The notes beneath the pieces were generated by a model. It had not been told where the DNA came from, made no database searches, and saw nothing but the letters and a program-made list of their open reading frames with translations. A stretch of DNA of 64,000 nucleotides from Epichloe hybrida (Eukaryota > Ascomycota > Sordariomycetes > Hypocreales > Clavicipitaceae), in the NCBI GenBank assembly GCA_019022495.1, contig JAFEKR010000008.1:1364001-1428000 (forward strand). The letters are read 5' to 3'. The position numbers were made by a program, and so were the translations under genes. Of this stretch, positions 1-12,299 are shown piece by piece; position 1 is the first letter of the stretch; the number at the start of each line of letters is the position of its first letter.

Positions 1-1259
1 CCCTAGATATAGTATAAATAAATATAATATAGTAAACTACTTAATTTATAAAAGTAATAAGTATATTACTAAGAAGTATAAGAATAGTAGTAATAAAACC
101 TTAGACTTAAATAAGATTCTAATTAGTTTAGCTTAGGCCTAGGATAATAGTCTTACTATAAAAAAACCTATAGATAAGAGAATAAGAATATAGGTATTCT
201 TATAGTAAGATAACTACTAGTTAGTAATACTAGTACTATTTAATATAGGTATAGAATATTTAATAATCTACCCTAAATTATTATTAAAATAGGATTAGAA
301 GAATATAGGGAAAATAAAGATAATACTAAAAAGCATAAGTAAGGATAAGATCTTACACTAGGGAATCCTATGTAAACTAGTTAAGGTAAAAGATAGTATA
401 AGCTATATAAAGGTTTACTAAGTTAGCTACTATATTACTAATATAGGAGAGGGAATACTACTAGGGATAGACTAGACCCTAGAGTATAAACCTATAGTAA
501 TAGACTAGAAGTAAGGTTTCTAGAGGTTTCTAATAACCTAGGATTATATTACTTTTACTATAAGTAAGCAATAACTATATAAGGTAATAAAGTAGTCTTT
601 TATTACGCTATTACTAGTATTACTAAAGATTAAGGTAGTTAACCTAAAGGTAATAGAAAAAGATACTAATAAAAATTTATTAATAAGTAATGTAATAAGT
701 AATAACCTAAGTTATAGTATAATTATAGTAATAGTAGTAAAATATACCTATATATTAAAGAAAAAAAAACTAAGAAGCGTAATAGTGCTCTAGGTAGTGT
801 TTTATAAAGAATTAGTAGTGCTTATATAAGAGATAGATAGTAATATACTCTTATAGTAAATTCTAGAAAAGTACGTGGAATTTATAGATATGTTTTTAAA
901 GGAGCTAGCTAGTAAGCTCCTAGAATTAGGTAGTTATACTTATATAATTAAATTAGAAAAGGGAAAACAACTACCCTAGGGACCTATATATAACCTAGCT
1001 AAAAAAGAGCTAGAAGTGCTTAGGGAGTACCTAGTAAGTATATAGGAGAAAGGGTAAATTAGAAAATTAATAAGCCTAGTAGGAGCCCTAATTTTATTTA
1101 TTCTAAAAAAATTAGGGAAATTAAGGCTTTATATAGATTATAAGGGCCTTAATAGGATTACTATTAAAAATAAGGCCCCTTTACTACTAATCTCTAAAAT
1201 CCTTAATTAATTAGTAAGTATAAAGATTTTTATATTACTAAATCTTTAAGAGGCATACC
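1..1259 (+). pseudogene. Ty3/Gypsy gag-pol remnant, part 1 (protease to RT N-terminus)
   Basis: This is the first visible piece of a Gypsy polyprotein; the 5' LTR and most of gag lie upstream of the window. Around 430-550, reading TAG/TAA as former Gln or Trp, the frame gives a protease-like stretch containing ILLGID followed by EYKPIVID. From about 890 the RT N-terminus follows, with matches to the Gypsy LPPHRPYDHKIEL and PLGPIYNLS boxes, then KLRLYIDY.GLN and a palm region ending DLQEAY. Many stops, nearly all TAG/TAA, mark RIP decay. The piece ends where Copia-A1 inserted. The broken codon resumes at 16261, giving AYH then a stop where Gln stood, then LRI. Identification as Gypsy is firm; the precise gag/protease limits are not. 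Confidence 0.85.
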
Positions 1260-1566
1260 TGTTGGAACAAAGGTGATATTAATCGCGCGTCGCAGCCGCA
1301 ATTACCTGGCAGAAGCTTAGGCCGCGTGCGGACCCCACACGTGACCTATAACCTAGCACGTTAATTAGCTAGGAAATATAGGGACACAAACACGTAACCC
1401 CTTTTCCTTTTATGTATTATAACTTCTAGCTTTTTACCTCTCTTTTCCTATAACTTAATTAATTATAACAATAGATAACATAGCCTAGAATAAATAATTA
1501 ATAATAATACTATTCTTTAGGCTTATAACTATATTATATTAAATTCAATACCCTATGAATTTAACA
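1260..1566 (+). repeat. Copia-A1 5' LTR
   Basis: 307-bp LTR starting TGTTGGAACAAAGG and ending GAATTTAACA. It contains CG-rich segments (near 1290-1345), unlike the AT-rich body. It matches the LTRs of Copia-A2 and Copia-A3, with C/T and G/A transitions predominating. Confidence 0.93.
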
Positions 1567-1582
1567 CTAATTAGTAGTTACC
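1567..1582 (+). other. Conserved primer-binding region after the 5' LTR
   Basis: The sequence CTAATTAGTAGTTA directly follows the LTR. The same stretch, or its less mutated form CTGATCAGTGGTT, follows the 5' LTR in every Copia copy of this window despite four different LTR families. By position this is the minus-strand primer-binding site. Which tRNA, if any, pairs with it cannot be decided here. Confidence 0.55.
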
Positions 1583-1959
1583 TTTATAGATAACCACGTA
1601 GTCTTTAAACACCACAAATTAGCAAGGTTAATTAGAAAAGGTAGCTTATCTAATAATAACTTACCCTATAAAATAGGAGGGCTATGTTTAATAATAAGTT
1701 ATACTAATAGAAAGGTATAATATAGCTCTCTTCTTACTTTAGTATTAATATCTATATCTATATAGACTCTAAAATAATAAAGAAAGGTTTAATACTAGTA
1801 GCTAAGCTATCCCCTTATCTTTCTTTATTATACGTTTTATTACGTATTTAAAGTTAACTACCTTACCTTACAATCCTTTATATCTATAACACGCTATATA
1901 ATTATAGTTATACCCCTTTTTCTTCTTATATTATAAGATTTACCTCCCTTAATTAATTA

Positions 1960-4080
1960 GAATATTAGATATAACTAGACTATCTAGGACCTCTAGTTAA
2001 TTTAGAGTTCCTAGCAAGACTAATAGCTATAATAATACTATAGAAGGCATTAAAATAGGAGATAATAATAAATACCTTAATAAAGGAAAAACCCCTATCT
2101 ACACTAACCTATACCCCTATATCTCTATAAGGCTTTAATAACATATTATAGAAAAACTACTCTAATAAATAGGAAGTTCTAAATATAAAGAGATAATAAT
2201 ACCTAAGGAAATCAGTCTTTATATTCTTATAAAGACTAAATAATATAAGGAGTAAGGGTTATTTAGAAGAATACTATTCTCTGAATTTAGTAATAACTTC
2301 TATGAATAGTTAAGGGATAAGTTTATAGAAGGGAGAGACCTTTTATAAAACAGACTTTAAGACTATTTTCTTTATAATAGAGTGTATATAACTATTAGAA
2401 GAGGCACTAAGATAGTAAATAACCTTAAAGAAGTAGTAAACTAAGAAGAATTTAGATTTTAGACTTCTTAAAGAAATTAAAAAGGCTAGGTAGAAGTATA
2501 TAGGCTTCTAAAAGAACCTATAGAATAAAGAGTTTTTCTATGATTTACTAGATAATAGTAATGTTAGAACTAGGTAACCTACCCCGTTACCTTATTTATT
2601 AGTATAATTACTATTAAAAGGATTAATAAGCTAGACTCCCCTAGGAAGACTAAGTTAATCCCCTCTAGGAAGGCCTAGCTAATCTCCCCTAGGAAGGTTA
2701 ATTAACCTAGATTTAAGACTGCCTAAGGATACTATTTATAAGCATCTATAGGTAACTCCCTTACCTATACCTTTACTAGAGGTAAGTTAGTAGTATTACC
2801 CTAGTAACACTGCTAATAATACCCCTAAATAGGAGAATTACTAATAAAGGTAACTTATACTATCTAGGGCTAGTAGTACCCTTATTAGTATAGCTTAAAA
2901 AGCTATAATTTCACCTTCCTAATATAAGGAAGAGAAGGATTAGAGAGAATAATAAGCCCTAAGGGTGCTACTTATAAAGCCACTCTCTTACTTCCTAAAG
3001 ACCTTACTACCCCCTTTATAGATATAAAGGGAAACACCTAGAGAACCCTTATAGACCTAGAGACCTTTACTAAAGCAAATTATTAACCTATCTAAGGTAT
3101 ACCCTAAAGAATAACTCTATAGTGCTAATAACTATAATATCCTTAAATTAAAGCTTTAAATATTCTATAGAAAGTGTAAGTTACTTAATATCTAGCTAGA
3201 ATAAGCTAGTTATGCTTTTAAGGTTATACTTAAAGGTAAAGCACTATAATACTATATAAACCACCTCTCTAAACCTAGATAACTATAAGATTTCCTTATG
3301 CTTATTAGCTATATAAGAGAATAATTTAAAACCAAGAATATATAGTAAAGGTATTTACTAGAGTAAAATAACACTTCCTTATAAGGGATAATAAATAAAA
3401 CCTAAGTAAGTTAATAATTAAATACTTTAATAAACTTATAGAAAGACTAGCTATTTTGTAATAAGTAATGCTTAAAGTAGGCTAAACTAAAAGGGCACTC
3501 TAGAATTAACTTATTAGAGCCTATTATAGTATTCTAGAGTGTAAAGGAGTAATTATAAATCCACTAGATAGACTATAAAAGTTCTATAAATAGATTAGAA
3601 TAACCCTTTACCTTATTAAGGAAGAGAAGAAGAACTATTAATAGTTCCTAACTAAAGCTATAACCTTAGAGTAATTCTAGACTAACTAAAGATATAATAG
3701 GAAGGGAAAAGAGACCTAATACCCCTTAAAACTATAAGGAAGAGAAGGTACTCCTTACATAAAGAAGTACTACATATATAGCAAGGAAGGATACTAGTTA
3801 TCTTAGCACCCTAAAGAGAACTATAAAAAGGCATTTTAACGCTTTAAGAACCACTACCTTACAGATCTAACTAATAACTTATATTATTTATTCCTTACTT
3901 AGTATAAGGGAGAACACAAGTCCTAACCCCCTATTAATAATAAAATCGCTTAGTATATAAAGAGCATTAGATTTAATAATAGCCCTAATAAGATAGATAG
4001 GCTAGTACTTACAAGCTTCTTTATATATAAAACCTATATTAATAGCAAGAAAACGGTTTAATTCCTAATAAGGCAAGCAG
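1960..4080 (+). pseudogene. Copia-A1 gag remnant
   Basis: A RIP-broken capsid/nucleocapsid region lies after a leader of about 400 bp. The diagnostic part is the zinc knuckle at about 3757-3835. In Copia-A2 the same segment reads C-Y-I-Y-S-K-E-G-C-stop-L-S-K-H-P-K-E-D-C. In A1 most of the cysteines have become Tyr or been lost. Fungal Copia nucleocapsids usually carry this CxxC....C....H form. No frame longer than a few dozen codons survives, so the limits are approximate and come from alignment by eye with A2 and A3. Confidence 0.7.
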
Positions 4081-4139
4081 TGTATTATAGCCTAAGTAAA
4101 GAAAACCCCTTTTAGCAGGAACTTGTAAATAAAGCCCTA

Positions 4140-7100
4140 GTAATATTTATATTAGAAGATTACTATTCCTATATGACATTCTAATGGATCATGCCTAATA
4201 TAGGAGCCACAAAGTTCTCTATAGTAAGGCACCCTTAATTTCTTACTTTATAACATTAAATACCTATATTATAGCTTAATAAATTAATAGAGAAGAAGGT
4301 ATTAGTTAGATTTAGCGCAGGAGACCTAATTATTATACTTAGATTAGCTAATATACTTACTCCCTTTAGAAACATCCTCTTTTAGGTTATCCTTATAAAC
4401 ACTTTATTTCTCTTATCCCTTAATAATATAGACTATCTAAAGATTAACTTTAATATCTCTAAGAACACACTATAATAAGGAAATATTAAAGTGCCTGTTA
4501 TACATAAATAGGGGCACGCCTAGATACTTCTTATATAGAAAGAAGAAGTAGTTACTTAGAGCTACCTTATAGAAGGCAAGCTATAGCGACTACACCACCG
4601 CTTTAGACATCCATTAATCTAACGTCTATATAAGGTTTTTTATAAGTTAGGGCATAATATTAATATTAAAGCTATTAGGGAACTAATAAGGATTTACTAC
4701 TAATGCTAGATACACGTAAATAGCCCTAATTACTTTAAGTTTACCCTAAAGGATAAGTGTAGCTTTAACTATAAAGTAATAGTAGATATCTTTTACCTAA
4801 ATAGTAACTACCCTACACTCTATACTATAGATATAGCTATAGTGTTTAACGTAGTAAAATTCCTTAATAATATCTCTATGAAAATAACCTTGGAAGCCCT
4901 CTAAATATACTAGATTAACGCTTACCTAGGCCCCCTAGACTTTATTATTATAGACACTAGAATAAACTTCTATAGTAATAAATTCAGATAATTTATAGCT
5001 TTAATATTAATTTTAATTAAGGAAGTCCCTATTAAGGCATACTATAGTATAGGGAAGGTTAAAAGGTATTATAGGCTACTCTAAAAAGCCTATAATATAA
5101 TTAGACGCGAATGCCCTATAACACTAGAACCTATTGCCCTTTAAATAGCAATTAAGGCCCTAAATAATACTATAGGCCCTAATAGCCTTATCCTAACCCT
5201 CCTTATCTTTAGAGCTTACTTATATATAATAAATAAGTCCTTACTATTAACTAATATTATATAGCATATAATTATAGTATAGAAGGCTACTAAAGAGATT
5301 AAGAGACTCCACGCTATCTAGAAGGTTAATAAGGCCCTTACTAAACGCAATAGCCTAGACACCTTAAAGACCCTTAGCTTACTACTTAGATTAAAGGTTA
5401 AGGTCTAGTAAGAAGGCAAGGGATAGGTAGGTCTATATAGGCTACTAGTAATTACTAGAGAAAGCTATATACTTAATATACCTAGAGGCCTAAAGACCTT
5501 TAGGTTAATATCTATTAAGCCCTACTATAATAATCCTAGTATAAAGAAGATAGTAAAGCCTAGTAAAGAGGAAGGAGAAAAAGGGTAAGAGGCTTATAAT
5601 AAGAACACAGTGCTACTAATACTACTAAAGTAAGGATATGGAAGGCTATAGAAGAACCCTCCTATAATGCCTTAAGGTACTAATACCTTCCTATTAGCAA
5701 AAGAACATAGTAACTTAGCTCTTATAATTAAGCTACATAAGGAAGGAATTATTAAGACCCTAGGCAAACCATTTAAGCTATTAACAAAAGTAGAGATTAA
5801 TACTCTAATTAAGTAAGGTATATTTAAATTTATTATATTTAATAAGGAAGAACATAGTAGTATTTAAATCTTTAATTCCTAAATTATTAATAAGATTAAA
5901 GGTAAGATAACAGAACCTTACAAAAAGTCATGCCTTGTGATCTAAGGGTATAAGGATAAAGGGAAACAGGCTATTCTCACACAGGCCCTAACAATTTAAC
6001 ATATAAGCTAATGTCTTATCCTTATAATAGCCCTATTAGTAAGATTAAGGAAATTCCTTATCTAGCTAAGAGATATCTATTAGGCTTATATATAGGCCTA
6101 TATATTACTAGAGCAGCTAATCCTAGCGCGCTTACTAATTTAAATATAGCATCTCTACCCGCCTAGTATAATCTTAAGGGTTATTAAACCTCTCTACAGG
6201 CTTGTAGAAGTAGGAACATACTAGTAGGTTATATATTACAAGCATTATAAAGAGAACCTCTAGATAGAAACCTCTATATATAATCCCTACTTACTTATAA
6301 CTACAAAGGAAAGCCCTAACTTTACCTACATTAGAATATAAACTAATAATATAATTAGCCTCTTAGATAAGAAGTTCTCTAAGAAGGAAGAGACCTAGCT
6401 TATTATAGTAGGCTTTAACGTAAAGCTAAAGCAGTTTCTAACCTAGGATAGTCCCCTTATGTTTAATAGTAGTATTATTATACTAGAGAATAATACTATT
6501 AAGATCTAGTAGAAAGGGTAGAGTAATAAGTTAGAGTTAGTTCTAATAACTAACTTAAAGCGCATATATATTAAGCAGAGGGCCTAAGGCGCTTATATTA
6601 CCTTAATCTACTAACTAGAGGGTTGCTTTAACCTATCTATTACTATATAACACTAGGAGCTAACCCTAGAGAACATAAAAGCCCTTAATCACTGCCTAAA
6701 GTAGTAGATAAATTACCTAGAGAGAGGTCTAATATTTATCCTAATTAACCTTAAGAAGGCAAAGCTCTTTACCTTTATAGATAAATCCTTTGCTAATAAC
6801 TAGGACCTATCCTTATAACTAGGATATGTACTTATCCTAGCAAATAAAGACTACACTAATAGTAAGTTTATAATTAAAGGCAATATTATACACTTTAGCT
6901 TAATAAAGAGTAAGAGAGTCACGTAAAGCATACTTGCCTTAGAAGTCTATAGTATAGTAGCTAGTATTAATATAGCTTATATAATCGCAACCACCCTAAA
7001 CTTAGTTACTAACTAACTAAAGCTCCTAAAGATCCTAGTTATTACATATATAGATTTATACTCCTTATATAAGTGCCTTATTAAGCTTAGTATAACAAAG

Positions 7101-7290
7101 GAGAAACGCCTAATAATTAATATTATAGCCCTTTAATAGTTATATAAATACTAAGAACTCTACAAGATCTAATGGATTAATAAAGAGAATAACCTAGCTA
7201 ATACCTTTATAAAGGCATTACTTAATAAGGCCCTTAAGAGCTTTATCTTAACTAACTAGATAACTATCTAGATAGAGGGATAGGTTACTT
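4140..7290 (+). pseudogene. Copia-A1 pol remnant (protease, integrase, RT, RNase H)
   Basis: Reading stops as Gln or Trp, domains appear in Copia order. The protease is at about 4190-4240 (PNIGA, from PDTGA in A2). The integrase zinc domain is at about 4590-4710 (HRRFGHP), and the core runs to about 5100. RT spans about 5795-6600 with the box SCLVIQGYKDKGKQAILTQA (about 5930-5990) and a catalytic box reading stop-TNN at about 6333-6350, where other fungal Copias have QTDD. RNase H spans about 6770-7260, starting FTFIDKSFANN and ending near IQWINKENNLANTF. It is inactive by many stops and by loss of catalytic Asp. Confidence 0.85.
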
Positions 7291-7757
7291 ACATGTAACA
7301 TATATATAATAAGAGGAAAAGGTAATCCTCTAGGAGAATAGCCATAAGGACAAGATAGTAATACATAAGGGATCTACGCTCCTATAGTTAATATCCCTAG
7401 TAGCTATAACTACACTAGCTTACTAGGCCCTCCTAGTAAACCATAGAAATTAATAGTAGTGCATAGGAGAATAAAGGTGTTACTAAGGAGGAGGAAGATA
7501 TTATATATACGCTATAGTGTAGTATATATATTATTTTAATAAAAAGAAGGAATTTAAAAGGACTTACTTATCCATATACAGGCTTATAGGCTAAGCAAGA
7601 TTATTATTTCCCTTTTATTAGCAACTATATACCTAGATAGGCTATAAGTTCTTTTCCTTATATCCCTTATTAATTACATTCTTAATCTATCTTTCCTTTT
7701 TTATTTTTATAATTAATATTACATGTTAATAATTATATTAAAAAAGAGAAGTTTTAG

Positions 7758-7850
7758 TGTTAGAATAAAGGTGATATTAATTGCGCGTCGTAGCTGTAAT
7801 TACCTAGCAGAAGCTTAGGCCACGCGCGGACCTTATACATGACTCATAAC
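7758..7850 (+). repeat. Copia-A1 3' LTR, left part
   Basis: First 93 bp of the 3' LTR (TGTTAGAATAAAGG...), cut by hAT-1 at 7851. The remaining 214 bp follow at 16042-16255, giving 307 bp, equal to the 5' LTR. The uncut 5' LTR near 1345-1356 (CCTATAAC) serves as the empty site for the hAT target CTCATAAC. Confidence 0.93.
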
Positions 7851-7860
7851 CAGAGCATTG
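7851..7860. repeat. hAT-1 left terminal inverted repeat
   Basis: CAGAGCATTG, a perfect inverted match to 16024-16033 and identical to the left end of hAT-2. Confidence 0.9.
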
Positions 7861-7945
7861 CAATACAATACAATACAATACATCCAAAATTTTACAATAC
7901 AATACAATACATGTATTATTTGTATTGTTTTGTATTTTTTTTTAG
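7861..7945. repeat. Subterminal CAATA/TATTG pentanucleotide arrays, hAT-1 left end
   Basis: Two short CAATA arrays (about 7861-7882 and 7896-7912) are separated by TCCAAAATTTTA, followed by TGTATT-type units to about 7940. The same layout occurs at the hAT-2 left end. Confidence 0.85.
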
Positions 7946-7984
7946 TTTTAAGTAAATTCCTTAATTATAAGGTATATATAGTTA

Positions 7985-8030
7985 ATATAATAGCTTATAA
8001 TAGCTTATAATAGCTTATAATAGCTTATAT
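7985..8030. repeat. 10-bp tandem array (AATAGCTTAT) in hAT-1
   Basis: About four copies of AATAGCTTAT. The matching site in hAT-2 (20187-20260) has about seven, so the array length varies between copies. Confidence 0.85.
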
Positions 8031-8269
8031 ATATATATTACTTCTATTACTTATATAACTTAAAATATTATTAGTGTTAAAGTTTAATTAAAAATAAATA
8101 AGTAATAAATTAATATAATATAAATATAAGTATTTATAAGTAAATTACTATAGAAAAAGCTAGACTTATTAATTATTTAGTATTTAAAGGTTTTTTAAAA
8201 TATTAATAAAATAAAATTCCTTTCTTTTTTATGTTTTTAATATTATACTATTTATAATTTTATACTAAT

Positions 8270-8500
8270 TGTTGGTTACACTAAGGGATTGGTATGCACT
8301 AGTGCAACGTAGGGTCAGGTTTAATGATATAATAAGGTCTAAGGATTGAAGCTATCTACAGCGTTGTGTGGCCACAAGAAAAGGGGGACGCGAGTCACGT
8401 GTGTGCCTCGCGTACGGGTGCGGCCAATCACAGTGCGGCGTTGCCGCACGTGCTCCACTTTCCTAGTGGTTAACCCGATGTTAACCCAGTTGTCGCAACA
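8270..8500 (-). repeat. Copia-B 3' LTR (left)
   Basis: 231 bp, TGTTGGTTACAC to GTTGTCGCAACA on the + strand. It is nearly identical to 14314-14544, with transitions only where compared. Confidence 0.95.
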
Positions 8501-8850
8501 CTAGCAACTTCTCTTTTTAGGAAGAAAGTGGGGCAGGATGGATCCAATACCAAAAGAGGGAATTAGCGGGTATATGAATGAAATGAGCCTGTGTAAGGAT
8601 AAGTGGGTCCGATATTAAATTCGGACTCCCCATTGGTTGACAATGTAATGCAAAGAAAATCGCTTAATCCGCGGATTAGAAAGCGGGCTCGATCAGGAGC
8701 TCCAAAAGCTCGAAAAACGCAATAAAAATCAGGATCATTCGAAATGAACATAAGTGAATACAGGGAAATAAAATAAGGGCTTCTTATTGGCTCAGCCATA
8801 GTCGGACCGGACTCTTGTTAATCTCATCCGGTCTCCGGTCTCTTCACCCA
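8501..8850 (-). other. Copia-B 3' untranslated region with polypurine tract
   Basis: This lies between the RNase H end and the 3' LTR. The strip next to the LTR reads, on the minus strand, AAAAAGAGAAGTTGCTAG, a plausible polypurine tract. The rest has ordinary base composition. An open frame of 78 codons on the minus strand (8563-8799) has no domain I recognise and is most likely chance. Confidence 0.6.
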
Positions 8851-11800
8851 GCCTTTAACTTAAATTATGGCTTCGTTCAAGTCAATGAAGGTCTTGAGGC
8901 TCTTGTTTAGGGATGTCTTTGTTATCGCGTTAGCAAGGTTGTTATTGCCGTTAATCCATTGTACTTCGTAAATCTCTCGTCGCTTGTATGATTGCTGAAG
9001 TGCCATGATGTCAATCATAAGGCGCTTCTCCTTTATAGAGCCTAGCTTCATAAGACACTTGTATAATAAAAAAGAATCTATATAGATAATCATGGGGATG
9101 CGGTTAATCTTTAATCGGTCCGTGATCATGTTAAGAGTCGTGGCGATTGCATAGGCCACATTAGCACCTTATACTATTAAGTACAGTTCGGAAGCGAGGG
9201 CGCTACGGGTCACACGCTTGCTCTTCGTTAAGCTATACATAATGATATTGCCTTTTAAGGTGAATGTGTTGTCTTTCGCCTCTTCGTTGCTAATGATAAT
9301 CACGTATCCTATCTGGGAACTCAGATCTTTGTTGTTAGCAAGGGATCCATCCACGAACACAAACAACTTCGTATTCTTGAGGTCTAGAGGGATGTAATGT
9401 AGGCCTCGGTCTTGATGTCGGATCTGCTAGTTGAGTCGCTTGTTTAATCGAGTTATATCATTAGGAGTTAGATCTTGATGTTGTGCTGTAATTAAGAGGT
9501 TGTAAAGGGCTTTAGGTTAACAGATAGTTATAATATAACTTCCTCGTGCTTATTGTTTGACGTAATCTTGTTTCATAGTCAGCGATTGCAGGTCGATCTG
9601 CCTGATCTTCTTGCTCTGGCCTTTCTAACATAGTTCCATCGAATTATTAGCGTTCTAGGTAAGGATATAACCGTTAAAGATGAGGGGATTCTTAGCTGAT
9701 AGCTTCTGCTTTAGCTTTGCTAAGAAATTCGCCTTCTATAGTTCCTTCTCTTCAAGGTCGTAGAAATCCTAGTCACTAAGGCCTAGCGTATTGTCAGTCT
9801 GCATGCTAACTACTCTAAAGAGGTTGTTGTTATTCTCTTCCGTAATTAGCAAGCATAGGTCGTAGGACAAGGTTATTATCTTAAGTATTTCTTTGTGATG
9901 GCGGAAGTAGGTTGCGAACTAGTGGGTTCTAGCTTCTGCGATTCTATACAAAGGTTTGATGACTTCCATAACAGTTCCTTTAGGGAACAGATGTGCTATC
10001 TGCTCGGGTAACATAGCAATGATTAATCTTGTAAGTTGCGTTTTCGATTACACGTAAGCTTACGTGATGTCTCGAATCCATAGGATGATTCCTCTGGATC
10101 TAAGCGATGGTGTGATCGCGATAATCAATCGTTGGCTTAATCTTTGGATTGTTAGGGATTGGGTTAGGATGAATTCCTTCCCTTTGTTATTTATCCCTTG
10201 AATCACAAGTCGTGACTTCTTATACGGCGTAGCTATTCCCTTACCTTTGATTTCTCTTACCATACGAGATTTGAAGAGTCTCTTGTTACCGTGCTTGGTA
10301 GGATCGAACAGCGTGAATCTGAACACGTCGTGGGCTTGCAAAGTATTAATCTTAATCTGATCTGATAGCTTAAAGGGCTTGCCTGGGGTTGTGATCTTTC
10401 CTTCTTGACGTAATTGAAGGGCTAGATTCTAATTGGCTTCTTCCTTTGCCGTGATAAATACTACGCTTAACTCGCTGTTAGCCATAAGTTCCTCTATCAA
10501 TGCCTCTTCTTAGTCTTTGTTTACTAAGTACGTAGTTGCTATGTATTCCATTCCTGCGAGATTGAATTGAACCGTAAGCTTCTTTCGTGGTCTTCCACGC
10601 TTTCTCTTAGGCTGTGGGAGTTCCTTGTTTGTTTCTGAAGCTTCTAGGACAATCTCTTTAATTATCGGGGTCTTGTCTATATCTGTAGCTTGGTTTTCGC
10701 CTCTAGACGTTAACTTGCGAAGTTCTTTAGCATGGTATAGGTTATAATGGTATGGTTTGATAACTATTGATTGGAATCTTATTAGTCTACGGGGTATTTG
10801 AAGGGTATAGGTTTCTCTATTAGTAGCAAGAAGCTTGTAGGGGCTGTGCTATCTATCTTTCTCTCTCCAGACGCGTATATCTAACTGTAGCGGAAGTTAG
10901 TGCGTTAGCAGCGTATCTAGGCTATTTCAGGTTCTTAGAGCATCGTGAACCTGTTGCTTTACTAGAAGTCGTCGGACTTTATTAGTGGCTTTGCGGATTA
11001 CTTTAGCTTGTTAAATAACAGATACACTTAGCGGTGACTCGTTAGTTATTTGTGGATATGCACTAAAGATAAGAATTGTAGGGATAAGACCATTAGGGCC
11101 TGCTAAGTCATTTATAGCTTTCACAGCCATCTGAAGTCGTTGCCTAGGCGTGAGATCTTAACCTATAGAGTCTGTAATGATTATATAGGCTCACCGTAAT
11201 AGTCTATGATAGCGTTCGACTTTTCTAATACTATTGTAGGCCTTGACTAGAACTTTATTAATCTCGATTGACAATAATTGTGCATAATGCTTGAATTCTG
11301 CCGATGCAAAGTTCTTTCTAGCATTGTGGATGATCCATTCTGGTGGACTAAGGTAGGTGTTAATCTAGCATTTACGTAGGGCGTTCCAAATGTCGCGTGC
11401 CTTCTGCTTATTTAGATTGAGGAACCGGGCTACTTAAAACGAGGTTGCAGAATTAATAACATAAAGAATAGGTCGTCTGTCAATCTAAACGATATTAACT
11501 ATAATCTCATAGTTAAACTTATGGTTGTCTTTGATTGTGAACTTGAATCTGCCTAGGGCCTTTCTGTTTATTTGATAATAGTAGCAAATTTTAGTTAATC
11601 GTTTAATGGCCTTTGCTTTAATATTATGGCTAGCTTAGTTTAGTATCTTCGTGAGCTGTTTAACTAATAGGTGACCGAATCATTGATGTAGTTGACGGAG
11701 TTCTGTTTCTGATAGGTGGAAAGCTACCGTTTCTCTGGCTTCTAGAGTCCACTAAAGATATCCCCATTTCCTAATGACAGGGACTATCTTATTATCTTGG

Positions 11801-12140
11801 ATTAATACGTTCATGAGGTTATTTACCTTAACGCATAACCTATCTATATTATCTAAAGAAAATAAGAAAGGCGTATGTGTGTTAATCACATAGAAAGGGA
11901 TGTTGCCTAGCTCTGTTAGTACGTTAACCACTCCCCTTATGATCGCGTTTCTGGCACCAAATTCAATTATCTTCTCTGGAGTTGGTTTGATCTTTAGTGA
12001 TGGCATCAATCTTAGTAAAGCTTGTACTTGTCTGATTCTAGCTGTTAAAATACCTGAGGCTCCTGTGTTAGGCATTATCCCTTGGAAAACTTCTTTAGAG
12101 TAATATTCCTCTAAAACGTAAGAGGTTTTCACATCATTAA
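8850..12140 (-). pseudogene. Copia-B pol (protease, integrase, RT, RNase H), broken
   Basis: The frame reads right to left. Protease: an open stretch of 126 codons (11752-12132) with GIMPNTGAS, where the catalytic Asp of DTGA has become Asn. Integrase zinc domain and core lie at about 11000-11730 (LRQLHQ.FGHLL; core segments RKNFASAEF and ERYHRLL). A basic AT-hook patch KRKRGRPRKK is at about 10580-10609. RT spans about 9500-10500 with KKSRLVIQGINNKGKEFILTQS and the catalytic box QTDN (9785-9807) in place of QTDD. RNase H spans about 8860-9400 (FVFVDGSLANN, YIDSFLLYKCL, QWINGNNNLANAITK). TAG/TGA/TAA codons interrupt every domain, and two active-site changes agree with G-to-A mutation. Confidence 0.9.
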
Positions 12141-12299
12141 AGGGATTATGCTTGAGGTATGCGTGCTTAAACGATTTATCTCTTAGGATATTAATAACGT
12201 CGCTGTTATCTAGTTAAAGTCCTAATGTAAAGAATTATGTAATACTTAGCCGGTTGAACTTTGATGTGGAGGTCTCTTTAGCATCGTCATCCTTATCTT

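Noticed and set aside
7861..7945. Telomere-like repeat
   Set aside because: The unit is TATTG/CAATA, not TTAGGG, and it sits inside a bounded transposon.
8563..8799. Possible extra gene of 78 codons in the Copia-B 3' region
   Set aside because: No recognisable domain, not conserved in the other Copia families here, and explained as an untranslated region.
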